Shown: positions 1-6,881, counted from the stretch's first letter. The stretch is DNA of 8,766 nucleotides from M3007 sp038327555 (GCA_038327555.1 JBBQLD010000182.1:1-8766), one strand, 5' to 3'. Translations and numbers: made by a program. The notes: generated from the sequence alone by a model not told the origin.

Positions 1-1
1 T

Positions 2-142
2 GTACCGGGAAAGCCCAACGAGAGTATCTTGGTATTTCGCATGGAAAGTAATGATCCAGGAATACGGATGCCGGAGTTGGGGCGGCAATTGCAACATCGG
101 GAAGGTGTGGAGATCATTAAAGCATGGATTAAGGGGATGTAG
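2..142 (+). CDS. C-terminal fragment of a SO2930/TIGR03806-like cytochrome-associated protein (5' end outside window)
   Basis: An open frame enters from the left edge and gives 46 residues before a TAG stop. The visible tail reads PGKPNESILVFRM, then SNDPGIRMPELGRQL, then a final helix EGVEIIKAWIKGM. The combination of PGxPxxSxLxxRM, a DPGIxMPxLGR stretch and a closing EGVxxIxxWI helix is how I remember the C terminus of SO2930-family diheme cytochrome c and TIGR03806 proteins. These are periplasmic or outer-membrane proteins in which this segment follows the heme-binding domain. No CXXCH heme motif falls inside the window, so a cytochrome role rests on resemblance of the tail only. No U-tract terminator follows. 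The only nearby structure is a weak 7-bp inverted repeat (144-150 with 181-187) with a 30-nt loop. Confidence 0.6.
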   Translation, partial: VPGKPNESILVFRMESNDPGIRMPELGRQLQHREGVEIIKAWIKGM

Positions 143-264
143 GAAAGCTCGGGATTCAGCTCGCATTGAAGTCGGAACTTGAGCTTTACGTAATCATGTG
201 CTACATTGATGTCTTTAAAAGATACACTCACATATTGCTCAAGGAAATGTGCCTTTTAAATAGA

Positions 265-272
265 TAACTTTG
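265..272 (+). promoter_or_regulatory. Bacteroidota-type -7 promoter box (TAACTTTG)
   Basis: TAACTTTG matches the Bacteroidota primary sigma -7 consensus TAnnTTTG exactly. It lies 32 nt upstream of the ATG at 305, leaving a short leader. No good -33 TTG element sits at the usual spacing of about 19-21 nt; the nearest TTG (235-237) is too far away. The same octamer precedes the other secreted-protein gene in this window (4608-4615). Confidence 0.55.
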
Positions 273-304
273 CAAGACATCGATCACATAAATTGAGCTT
301 TTTC

Positions 305-2410
305 ATGAAAAATCAGACTTTGCTTGCTCTTCTTTCCTTCTTTCCTATGGTGCTTTCTGCCCAATGGACGCGCACCAATGGACTAAATGCTGGCTATGTA
401 GTTGATCAGATTTTGATTGGCGATACGATAGTGGCCAATGCGGGTGAACTTTATTACTCAATTGACCGAGGTGACCATTGGGCTATGTTGGCAAACTCTC
501 CTGGAGATCATTCCATAGAACTTAGATATTCGGAGGGTGAACTCTTGCTTAAATCCTATTCTCATAACTATATAAATACTTCATTATGGCGGAGCCAAGA
601 CATTGGTCAAACATGGACAGAAGTGAAGCTTATTGATTCAATGCTAGTATATGAGTTTTATAAAGTAGGGCTATTTATTTATATTTCAGATTATTATGGG
701 CTTTATCGAAGTTCTGACAATGGCGTAACCTGGGATCATTTGGTGTCAAGGCCCATCAATCAATTGTGTTCGGATGGCAGTAGGTTGACGGCACTTGTTT
801 ATGACGAAACAACTCAGTTTAATCAGGTGATTCAATCTACTGATGGCGGCATTGTTTGGTCAAACTTGTTTTCTTTCCCAGAAAATGGAACTGAATTATT
901 TCAGCATGAAAATTATTTCTTTATATTCATGTCTGATCTCAAGTATTGTTGGTATTCGCCTGATTATGGTGCAACTTGGATAAAGCGTCAGATGACGATT
1001 CCTTTCAATAATACTTCGGGCATTCAATGGAATCAAGGAACTATCATGTGGGCAAATTATGGGACGTTGTTTTTTTCACATGATTTGGGTTTGACCTGGG
1101 GTTTTGAAGGGATTAACCGTTTTGAAGATCCAATCGTATCTGTTTTGGGTATACAAGATACCATTTTTATTGGCAATTCCTTTACAGGAATTTCGAGAAA
1201 AACGAATTCAAATGCCACTTGGGAAAGGAAAAATGAGGGCCTTGTTGGGGCCAATCCTGTGCGATTCACTTCTGCTGGAAATAATTTATACGCTTCTTAC
1301 GCTACAGGATTATCCAAAATTAAGTCAAATGGACTAGATTGGAATCTTGAAACCATTGATATTCCAACCCCTTCAGGTGCTTATATTGGTGAGAAAGATT
1401 ACCTCGAATTGGAGGGTAGACGATTAGTAGTACATGGTTGGAATATTTTATTAAAGAAATCTCAAAGTAATGGTTGGCAGAAAGCGGTGATTGAGACACC
1501 CGATTCCCTATTTGAACATTTTTACCGTCTTGAATTGATTAATGGAGGTATTTTGAGCTATTCATATACAGGAAACCACTTTTTTGTCTCGACAAATCAG
1601 GGAGATACATTCCATCCAATATTTCCTTCCACACAGAATGCACCCATTTTAATGAATTCCTATTTTGTAGATGCTGGCTCCGTCTACATTTTGGATTATG
1701 ATAATCGCTTGTTTCGTTCAAATGATGGCGGACAAAGTTGGCTTCATGTACTGACCGTCCCCGCACAGAACTGCCCTCTGATTTCAAATTCACATCAACT
1801 TTTCATTCGGGATAGTTCCGTATTTGTTTTTCCTCGTAATCCTCATGTAAGAAGATTACTTTTTTCTCCCAATATGGGAGCAGAATGGCAGTGCTTTGAT
1901 TTAACTGAAGGCGAAAGACCTTGGGGGGTTGCCAGGATTTGGGATTTGAAAAAATCAGGGCCATTTCTTTTCTTAGTTACCTCTGCTGGCATTTTTGTCT
2001 CTAAGGATAAAGGCCAGAATTGGACAGATTGGAATGAGGGATTGAAAGGCAAAATCACAACAAGTATAGGTTTTCATGGACAATATATCTGGGCAGGCTG
2101 TCAGGGCTACGGTGTTTGGAAACGCCTTATATCCGAACTAAGCACTATCAGTGAAACGGAAGATAAAGCTACTAATGTAAAGGCGCTAACTGTTTACCCC
2201 AATCCAGTGTTGGATTTTTGTACATTCAATCTTCCCGAGAAAGGGGTTTTGAATATTTGGGACGTGATTGGGCAATTAGTGAGCAGGATGGATGTTACGG
2301 AAGGCGAGTGTACCGTTGATCTGAGCCAATGGCCGCCAGGCGTTTATCGGGTACTATTGTCTGCGGAAAATGGAATTTATGAGGTAACTATGGTTCGTGT
2401 GCCAAAGTAA
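305..2410 (+). CDS. T9SS-exported beta-propeller protein with Asp-box (BNR/sialidase-like) repeats
   Basis: The protein has 701 residues. The N terminus is a Sec signal peptide: a lysine, a hydrophobic core, then a likely cleavage after residue 19 (VLSA|QW). Between about residues 52 and 573 there are ten Asp-box-like motifs S-x-D-x-G-x-x-W. Eight are good matches (SIDRGDHW, SQDIGQTW, SSDNGVTW, STDGGIVW, SPDYGATW, SHDLGLTW, SNDGGQSW, SKDKGQNW) and two are degenerate (STNQGDTF, SPNMGAEW). Such repeats mark beta-propellers of the sialidase/sortilin/YCF48 type. Residues from about 628 form a T9SS type A sorting domain: VYPNPV, then a central NIWDVIGQLV strand, then LSQWPPGVYRV. I infer export across the outer membrane and surface anchoring or release. 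No catalytic arginine triad of a sialidase is evident, so binding or a structural role is as likely as catalysis. I prefer the ATG at 305 over an in-frame TTG at 293 because the signal peptide starts cleanly there. The gene looks richer in A+T than its neighbours. Confidence 0.85.
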   Translation: MKNQTLLALLSFFPMVLSAQWTRTNGLNAGYVVDQILIGDTIVANAGELYYSIDRGDHWAMLANSPGDHSIELRYSEGELLLKSYSHNYINTSLWRSQDIGQTWTEVKLIDSMLVYEFYKVGLFIYISDYYGLYRSSDNGVTWDHLVSRPINQLCSDGSRLTALVYDETTQFNQVIQSTDGGIVWSNLFSFPENGTELFQHENYFFIFMSDLKYCWYSPDYGATWIKRQMTIPFNNTSGIQWNQGTIMWANYGTLFFSHDLGLTWGFEGINRFEDPIVSVLGIQDTIFIGNSFTGISRKTNSNATWERKNEGLVGANPVRFTSAGNNLYASYATGLSKIKSNGLDWNLETIDIPTPSGAYIGEKDYLELEGRRLVVHGWNILLKKSQSNGWQKAVIETPDSLFEHFYRLELINGGILSYSYTGNHFFVSTNQGDTFHPIFPSTQNAPILMNSYFVDAGSVYILDYDNRLFRSNDGGQSWLHVLTVPAQNCPLISNSHQLFIRDSSVFVFPRNPHVRRLLFSPNMGAEWQCFDLTEGERPWGVARIWDLKKSGPFLFLVTSAGIFVSKDKGQNWTDWNEGLKGKITTSIGFHGQYIWAGCQGYGVWKRLISELSTISETEDKATNVKALTVYPNPVLDFCTFNLPEKGVLNIWDVIGQLVSRMDVTEGECTVDLSQWPPGVYRVLLSAENGIYEVTMVRVPK

Positions 2411-2473
2411 AGGCTTTCAGGTGTTGGATCAGAAACAAGCTGTATTGATGCTCGCGTCCCAGCAAAAAAAACA

Positions 2474-2498
2474 GCCCGGCGGAACTACTCCGCCGGGC
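2474..2498. terminator. Bidirectional intrinsic terminator between convergent genes
   Basis: A perfect 10-bp stem (GCCCGGCGGA paired with TCCGCCGGGC) encloses the 5-nt loop ACTAC. On the minus strand the stem is followed by TGTTTTTTTT, from the A-run at 2463-2471, which makes a strong terminator for the sigma/anti-sigma unit. On the plus strand it is followed by the weaker CTCTTTATT tract, for the propeller gene ending at 2410. It sits 63 bp past one stop codon and 28 bp past the other. Confidence 0.88.
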
Positions 2499-2526
2499 CT
2501 CTTTATTACTGCTAAAATGGTGTCTT

Positions 2527-3045
2527 TCAATTGCCCTCGCCTTTTTTCTTTTGGGCTTCTGTGCTATTGGGTGGCAAGGTTTGTTTACTGCCTGGAAGCG
2601 GTTGCGCTCCATTCGCACCTGGGTTAGCCTGATGCTCCTCCGTACTATTTCGGGGCTTTGGCTTGGGGTGGGTTTCCTTAACTGCGCTGTTGTTCGTAGT
2701 CGAATTGGGTACTGTAATAGTTTGGCTGTTATCCTTTTCCGCCGGGGTAGAAGGGGCTAGAATAGGCTGTTCAACAGGGGTGACTACAGGCGGTGTTGCA
2801 GTCCTTTTGATTGGTCCGGAGAACATCCAATACAGTCCACCTCCAATGGTTAAGAGGATGGCGGCAAGTAAGACCAAGGATTGTAGCCCCCAACCTTTTT
2901 CGGGTGGTGCCATATTCGCTTGCACGTGTTGCCAAACACGGTCGGATGGGGTATCCCATCCCGATTCGGCAGGCGAATCGGGGAGGTTTTCCAGGGTATT
3001 GCGAAAAAGATCGTCGATGGGCGAATTTGCTTGTTGCTCAGTCAT
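2527..3045 (-). CDS. Single-pass membrane protein, probable anti-sigma partner of the adjacent ECF sigma factor
   Basis: The protein has 172 residues and no close family that I recognise by sequence. The order is: a hydrophilic N-terminal region (1-51) containing DDLFRNTLENL and a TPSDRVWQHVQANM helix; one transmembrane segment at about 52-74; and a C-terminal tail of about 95 residues rich in Pro, Thr, Asn, Lys and Gln. Net charge and topology suggest the N terminus is cytoplasmic and the tail periplasmic. A P-x-x-x-VW helix just before a single membrane span is common in Bacteroidota proteins encoded directly after ECF sigma genes, where the cytoplasmic part is thought to hold the sigma factor. 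It lacks the histidine/cysteine zinc motif of ZAS anti-sigmas. It starts 34 nt after the sigma stop on the same strand, so the two are probably one transcript ending at the terminator at 2474-2498. An upstream in-frame ATG at 3123 would overlap the sigma gene by 44 nt and add a non-conserved-looking leader, so I chose MTEQQ at 3045. Confidence 0.72.
   Translation of the reverse strand: MTEQQANSPIDDLFRNTLENLPDSPAESGWDTPSDRVWQHVQANMAPPEKGWGLQSLVLLAAILLTIGGGLYWMFSGPIKRTATPPVVTPVEQPILAPSTPAEKDNSQTITVPNSTTNNSAVKETHPKPKPRNSTEEHQANPGANGAQPLPGSKQTLPPNSTEAQKKKGEGN
2944..2982. repeat. Two abutting perfect hairpins inside the putative anti-sigma gene
   Basis: The first inverted repeat is GGATGGG, loop GTAT, CCCATCC (2944-2961). 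The second is CCCGATTCG, loop GCAGG, CGAATCGGG (2960-2982). They share two bases, so both cannot be fully formed at once. They fall in codons of about residues 22-34 of the anti-sigma-like protein. They may be chance, an mRNA structure or a small palindromic insertion. Confidence 0.5.
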
Positions 3046-3079
3046 GGGTAGGAGTGTGGTTTTTTTTTGGGAGTTATGA

Positions 3080-3625
3080 TCAAGAAATAAAAGATTTGTT
3101 GAGTATTTTTTTGAGGAATTCACGGGCTTTGAACAATTGACTTTTACTGGTGCCGATGCTAATCCCTAATTTTTCAGCTATTTCCTCGTGGCTAAAACCT
3201 TCAATCGCATAGAAATTGAACACGGTTCGATACCCCGGGGGTAATCTTTGCAGGTACGATAACAGCGTTTGTGCATCAAGATTTGAAGCAAAATCTTCTT
3301 CTGTATGGAATTTGCTTTCAAAAACATTGAAGTCCGGCACATCCTTTACAAAATCGCGCTGTTTTCGCAAATGACTCAGTGCTGTGTTCACCATGATTCG
3401 CCGTATCCAACCGCCTAATGCGCCGTCGCCACGAAATTGCGCCATATCTCGATAAACCCGCACAAACCCGTCCTGAAGCATATCCTCTGCCTCCGCTTTG
3501 TCTTTGGAATAGCGTAGCAAAACCCGAAACATGGGCAGACTAAACTGACGGTAAAGTGCCGTTTGATGCGCTGGGCTACCTCCCAGTATACCACTAACTA
3601 GTTCCTGATCGCTGTATTGATGCAT
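3080..3625 (-). CDS. ECF-type sigma-70 family RNA polymerase sigma factor
   Basis: The protein has 181 residues, the usual ECF length. Sigma region 2 covers about residues 22-91, including the AEAEDMLQDGFVRVYRDM helix (region 2.2), which binds core polymerase, and FRGDGALGGWIRRIMVNTAL leading to LRKQR (regions 2.3/2.4), which melts and reads the -10 element. A linker of about 30 residues follows. Sigma region 4 covers about 120-174, with LPPGYRTVFNFYAIEGFSHEEIAEKLG and the helix-turn-helix recognition helix GISIGTSKSQLFKARE, which contacts the -35 element. There is no long C-terminal extension, region 1.1 or region 3. The gene is the first of a two-gene minus-strand unit with the membrane protein ending at 2527, the classic arrangement for a signal-controlled sigma factor. 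The upstream sequence holds only a partial -7 match (TTTG core, complement of 3637-3640). The regulon and inducing signal cannot be read from this window. Confidence 0.93.
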   Translation of the reverse strand: MHQYSDQELVSGILGGSPAHQTALYRQFSLPMFRVLLRYSKDKAEAEDMLQDGFVRVYRDMAQFRGDGALGGWIRRIMVNTALSHLRKQRDFVKDVPDFNVFESKFHTEEDFASNLDAQTLLSYLQRLPPGYRTVFNFYAIEGFSHEEIAEKLGISIGTSKSQLFKAREFLKKILNKSFIS

Positions 3626-3713
3626 GTTGGTTTGAACAAAGTGTTTGATGGTGAATGTTGAATTTGGGTTGCCCGAGCTTTAAAAATTTATTTCATCATG
3701 TCTACAAAGGTCT

Positions 3714-3742
3714 CAAAAGCCTACGACAATTAGCTTTTGTCG
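3714..3742. repeat. Two mutually exclusive small hairpins in the AT-rich gap 3626-3867
   Basis: CAAAAGC (3714-3720) pairs with GCTTTTG (3733-3739). Alternatively CGACAA (3724-3729) pairs with TTGTCG (3737-3742). The two pairings compete for 3737-3739. The rest of 3626-3867 is AT-rich and shows no recognisable gene; a 70-codon open frame there has no family-like features. Confidence 0.35.
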
Positions 3743-3867
3743 AAATAAGCCAATCAAGGAATCAGATGAAAGTAGCAAGTTATTATTCATTCGTTCCTAA
3801 AAATAGAGCCAGACTTTTAAAATTCTATTTTCGGGCTAATTTTACCGCAAAAATCAATCCTTTATGA

Positions 3868-4047
3868 ACTATCGCCCAATACGAAAAGACAATTCAAACC
3901 TATCAGGAGGTTTTTGGTCATACGCCGCCTGAGGACATTTGGCCATCTGCCAAACAGCGTTTTGCTGCCGGGCTTTGGCGCTGGGTTAATCTCCGGAAAT
4001 TTTGGGTGATCAAGAAGAGCATTTTTGGAATTTTCAGCAGCACTTAA
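3868..4047 (+). pseudogene. Start-less C-terminal remnant of an unidentified gene, interlocked with the methyltransferase stop
   Basis: This frame opens just after a TGA (3865-3867) and reads 59 residues to a TAA (4045-4047). The peptide looks like genuine protein: YEKTIQTYQEVFGHTPP, then EDIWPSAKQRF, then LWRWVNLRKFWVI. The pattern of Y-x(5)-YxxxFGxxPPxDIWP-x(5)-RF recalls the C terminus of bacterial glycine-rich-domain/DUF1399-like proteins, but I hold that only tentatively. There is no ATG, GTG or TTG start near its beginning. An ATG at 3864 is in a different frame and stops after 22 codons. Upstream of 3868 the composition turns AT-rich and non-coding in appearance, so the 5' part of the gene seems to have been lost or frameshifted. 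Its TAA overlaps by two bases the TAA of the convergent methyltransferase (4044-4046 on the minus strand), implying an ancestral tail-to-tail gene pair. Confidence 0.55.
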
Positions 4048-4574
4048 AAAGCTGCCTTTCGTACAAATTCCCAAGCCACAATACCTGCTGCCACCGCCAC
4101 GTTCAACGAATGTTTGGTGCCAAATTGAGGAATTTCCAAAGCCCCATCGCATAGCGCAAGTGTTTCTGAATCAACGCCTTCTACTTCATTCCCTAGTATA
4201 AAAGCATAACGACTTTCTGCCTCCGGGGAAAAATCTTGCAGCCATATTTTTTTCGTAGTTTGTTCAATCGCCAAGACGATATACCCTTCGTTTTTCAGGG
4301 CTTGAACCGCCTGAATTGAGGTGTCGTAGTAGGTCCAATCCACGGAATCGGTGCTGCCGAGTGCGGTCTTCAAGATCTCCCGATGGGGTGGTTGAGCGGT
4401 GATGCCACAAAGCAGCATTCGCTCTAAAGCAAAAGCATCAGCAGTGCGAAAAATAGAGCCCACGTTGAGGCCGGAGCGTACGCTATCGAGCACGAGGGTG
4501 AGGGGCATTTTTGGGCGGGATTTAAAGTCAGAAACGGACATTCGGCCCAAATTTTGCATACTACTTTTTTCCAT
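4044..4574 (-). CDS. SpoU/TrmH-family (SPOUT) RNA 2'-O-ribose methyltransferase
   Basis: The protein has 176 residues. SPOUT enzymes bind S-adenosylmethionine in a trefoil knot and methylate a ribose 2'-OH of tRNA or rRNA as dimers. All three SpoU motifs are visible: motif 1 N-V-G-S-I-F-R-T-A-D at about 37-46 (catalytic Arg43), motif 2 I-L-G-N-E-V-E-G at about 126-133, and motif 3 I-P-Q...K-H-S-L-N-V-A at about 148-160. The short N terminus (LGRMSVSDFK) followed directly by the catalytic domain matches the compact Bacteroidota members of this family, which lack the L30e-like substrate domain of RlmB. The exact target nucleoside cannot be assigned. The frame stays open to 4649, but that start would run through the promoter of the divergent gene, so I chose the ATG at 4574. 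The ATG at 4559 (MQNLGR) is equally compatible with the family. Confidence 0.9.
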   Translation of the reverse strand: MEKSSMQNLGRMSVSDFKSRPKMPLTLVLDSVRSGLNVGSIFRTADAFALERMLLCGITAQPPHREILKTALGSTDSVDWTYYDTSIQAVQALKNEGYIVLAIEQTTKKIWLQDFSPEAESRYAFILGNEVEGVDSETLALCDGALEIPQFGTKHSLNVAVAAGIVAWEFVRKAAF

Positions 4575-4607
4575 GCCGCAAAAATGCGCAACTTCGCGCT
4601 TGGTTTT

Positions 4608-4615
4608 TAACTTTG
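4608..4615 (+). promoter_or_regulatory. Bacteroidota-type -7 promoter box (TAACTTTG)
   Basis: This is an exact TAnnTTTG match, 40 nt upstream of the ATG at 4656 and within the 81-bp gap between the divergent methyltransferase and phospholipase D-like genes. No convincing -33 TTG is seen at the usual distance. The octamer is identical to the one at 265-272. Confidence 0.55.
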
Positions 4616-4655
4616 AGCCGACATTTAAGCCCCAAAATGCCCTGTTCAATCTTCA

Positions 4656-6881
4656 ATGATGATTTTCAACAGGATTTTCAATTTAATCCCCTTTCCCGCC
4701 ACAGCTTTTTTACGCACCATAGTTTTAACGGCTGTGTGGGCGTTTGCGGGCGCTGTTTCTCAAAACACCCTCCTTGCCCAATCCATCGCAACAGCACGCG
4801 CTCAGCCTTTGGGCAGTACCGTTACCGTACGGGGTATGGTGACGACTGGTTCAGAATTGGGCAAAATACGGTACCTCCAAGATGGTACAGCGGGTATCGC
4901 AGCCTATCCTGGCACGGGTTCGGTGGCCGGATTTGAGCTTGCTGCCAAGCCAGGCGATAGTATTGAATTGACTGGAAAGATGATTTCCTACCATGGTTTG
5001 CTGGAAATAACGCCGATTACTGCGTTCAATATTATTTCCTCAAATAATCCCTTGCCTAGCCCAAAAGCAATTTCACTTGGAGATCTTTCTGATAATTACG
5101 AAAGCCAACTTGTTGAATTAGAGTGTATTACCTTCAAAAGCGCAGGTAACACATTTAGCAATTATGGATCTTTTGGAGTCACTGATTCGGAAGGAATGGG
5201 GGCTAAAGTTTACCTGCGAAGCGGGCACCCAATGATTGGCGGGAGCATTCCAGCAGAGCCTATTCGACTCCGATCTATCCTTTCCAAATATTATGATTTC
5301 CAGCTTTTGCCCTGCAGCCCTGCCGATTTTGTCTCAGCCACATGTTTCTATTTTCCAAAAAAATTAGCGCAAAAGGATATTGGTATTGCAGGATTTAAAG
5401 TGAGTTGGGAAACAAGTTTGCCCTCAGTTTGTAGCCTTCGAATTGGCACGAGTACTTCGCCTAATACGATGGTTACAATTCCAGGATACACTACTGAACA
5501 TAGTTATCTCTTTACAAATCTTACGCCGGGTACCATTTATTGGGTGCAGATTAAGGCACATCACAATGGCGGGATAATTCTTTCAGTGCCAACACCTTTT
5601 GCCACTCGTTCCCTGTCTTCAGGACAGGTAAAGGTGTTTTTTAACTACAGCGTTGATCCAAGCTTTGCAAACGGGTTACTTCCCAATGGCGACACTTTCG
5701 AGGCGGTATTGTCGGAAACGATTGCTCGGATTGACGCCGCCCAGCAAACCCTTGACATTGCGGTTTACAACAATAACCGAAGCGACATTACCAATGCTAT
5801 AAAAGCTGCGCAAGCCCGTGGGGTGCGCGTTCGGTATATCGCGGCTGAAGCAGCCAGTAATTCGGCCCTCAATCCCGCGCCTGCTTTTCCCGTACTTTAC
5901 GGTAACACGGAGGCACTGATGCACAACAAATTTATGGTGATCGATGCCGATCTCACGAACCAGGCCTGGCTGATGGGAGGCTCCTTGAATTGGACTACCC
6001 AAAACATTACCAAGGATTTCAATAACACGCTATTCATTCAGGATCAATCGCTTGCGCGAGCTTATGAACTTGAATTTGAAGAAATGTGGGGCAGCGAAAA
6101 TCTCCTGCCTGAACTCAGCCAAAGTCGGTTTGGAGCTGCCAAGCGAGATAATACGCCACATCAATTCATCGTTGGCGGACAACTTGTGGAATTATATTTC
6201 TCACCTTCAGATCAGACCACCAGCCATATTGAAACTGCCCTTCGGAGCGCAGAAAGCGAGGCCCTTTTTGGCGCATTTTCTTTTACCAAAAATGAATTGG
6301 GCAATGCGCTAGTAAGCGTGCACGATGCTGGCGTTTCGGTACGGGGCATTATGGAAAACATCAGCGACAACGGTGCCGAATACGAACACTTACTTGAGAA
6401 TGGGGTGAATATTCGCCATCATAACCTTTCTGGCGATTTTCACCACAAATATGGCGTGGTGGATGCTCACGACTGGACCTCTGATCCCACCGTCGTCACG
6501 GGTTCTCACAACTGGTCGGTTGCGGCAGAGACGGTCAATGATGAAAATACACTCATTTTACACGATCCAGTGCTGGCGACTTTATTTAAGGCCGAGTTTG
6601 AAACACGCTGGGGCGAATTCCCTTCCAGCGTACAGACGATTCGAAATCAGTCTTTTAAAGTATTCCCCAATCCAAGCACTGATTGGCTCGAACTATCTGG
6701 ATTGCCTATTGAAGACGGAGTAATTCTGGTCAAAAACGCGCTAGGCCAAGTGCTGATTTCTGAAAGTTATTCGGCTGAAAATCAATTAAGCTTCAATGTA
6801 TCGGGCTTAAATCCAGGCCAATATGTTGTCACCTTCATTAGTGCCCATGCCCTTGCCAGCGTTTCGTTTCAAAAAATTTAG
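4656..6881 (+). CDS. Secreted phospholipase D-superfamily protein (OB-fold + FnIII-like + two HKD motifs + T9SS sorting domain)
   Basis: The protein has 741 residues. Residues 1-42 form a long signal peptide with a hydrophobic core at about 20-35. Residues about 43-225 look like an OB-fold/YhcR-type region (STVTVRGMVTTG, IRYLQDGTAGIAAY, GDSIELTGKM), a module often joined to extracellular nucleases. Residues about 232-318 resemble a fibronectin type III domain, with LTPGTIYWVQIKA as its typical strand. The catalytic part has two HxKx4D motifs: H423/K425/D430 followed by GGSLNWT, and H596/K598/D603 followed by TGSHNWS. The tandem arrangement is that of a complete phospholipase D-superfamily active site, which uses a covalent phosphohistidine. 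The substrate could be phospholipid or nucleic acid; the OB-fold makes a nuclease attractive, but this is inference. Residues about 667-741 are a T9SS sorting domain (VFPNPSTDWLEL, LKxALGQVL-like strand, LNPGQYVVTF). Its last codons overlap the next gene. ATG 4659 is an alternative start. Confidence 0.9.
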   Translation: MMIFNRIFNLIPFPATAFLRTIVLTAVWAFAGAVSQNTLLAQSIATARAQPLGSTVTVRGMVTTGSELGKIRYLQDGTAGIAAYPGTGSVAGFELAAKPGDSIELTGKMISYHGLLEITPITAFNIISSNNPLPSPKAISLGDLSDNYESQLVELECITFKSAGNTFSNYGSFGVTDSEGMGAKVYLRSGHPMIGGSIPAEPIRLRSILSKYYDFQLLPCSPADFVSATCFYFPKKLAQKDIGIAGFKVSWETSLPSVCSLRIGTSTSPNTMVTIPGYTTEHSYLFTNLTPGTIYWVQIKAHHNGGIILSVPTPFATRSLSSGQVKVFFNYSVDPSFANGLLPNGDTFEAVLSETIARIDAAQQTLDIAVYNNNRSDITNAIKAAQARGVRVRYIAAEAASNSALNPAPAFPVLYGNTEALMHNKFMVIDADLTNQAWLMGGSLNWTTQNITKDFNNTLFIQDQSLARAYELEFEEMWGSENLLPELSQSRFGAAKRDNTPHQFIVGGQLVELYFSPSDQTTSHIETALRSAESEALFGAFSFTKNELGNALVSVHDAGVSVRGIMENISDNGAEYEHLLENGVNIRHHNLSGDFHHKYGVVDAHDWTSDPTVVTGSHNWSVAAETVNDENTLILHDPVLATLFKAEFETRWGEFPSSVQTIRNQSFKVFPNPSTDWLELSGLPIEDGVILVKNALGQVLISESYSAENQLSFNVSGLNPGQYVVTFISAHALASVSFQKI

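Noticed and set aside
293..304. TTG start four codons upstream of the propeller gene ATG
   Set aside because: The signal peptide begins naturally at the ATG (MKNQTLL), and ATG is the far more common start.
3060..3068. Run of nine A on the coding strand between sigma and anti-sigma genes, as a slippage or frameshift site
   Set aside because: It lies between the sigma stop and the chosen anti-sigma start, so slippage there would not change either protein.
3046..3123. Longer start for the anti-sigma-like gene at 3123
   Set aside because: It would overlap the sigma gene by 44 nt and translate the intergenic A-tract into a lysine-rich leader unlike an N terminus. The MTEQQ start is cleaner.
3655..3867. 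70-codon plus-strand open frame between the sigma gene and the remnant
   Set aside because: AT-rich, no family-like motif and no promoter box. It is in frame with the remnant but separated from it by a TGA, and its composition differs sharply.
4575..4649. Longer start for the SpoU-family methyltransferase at 4649
   Set aside because: The extra 25 residues do not resemble the family N terminus and would cover the divergent promoter box at 4608-4615.
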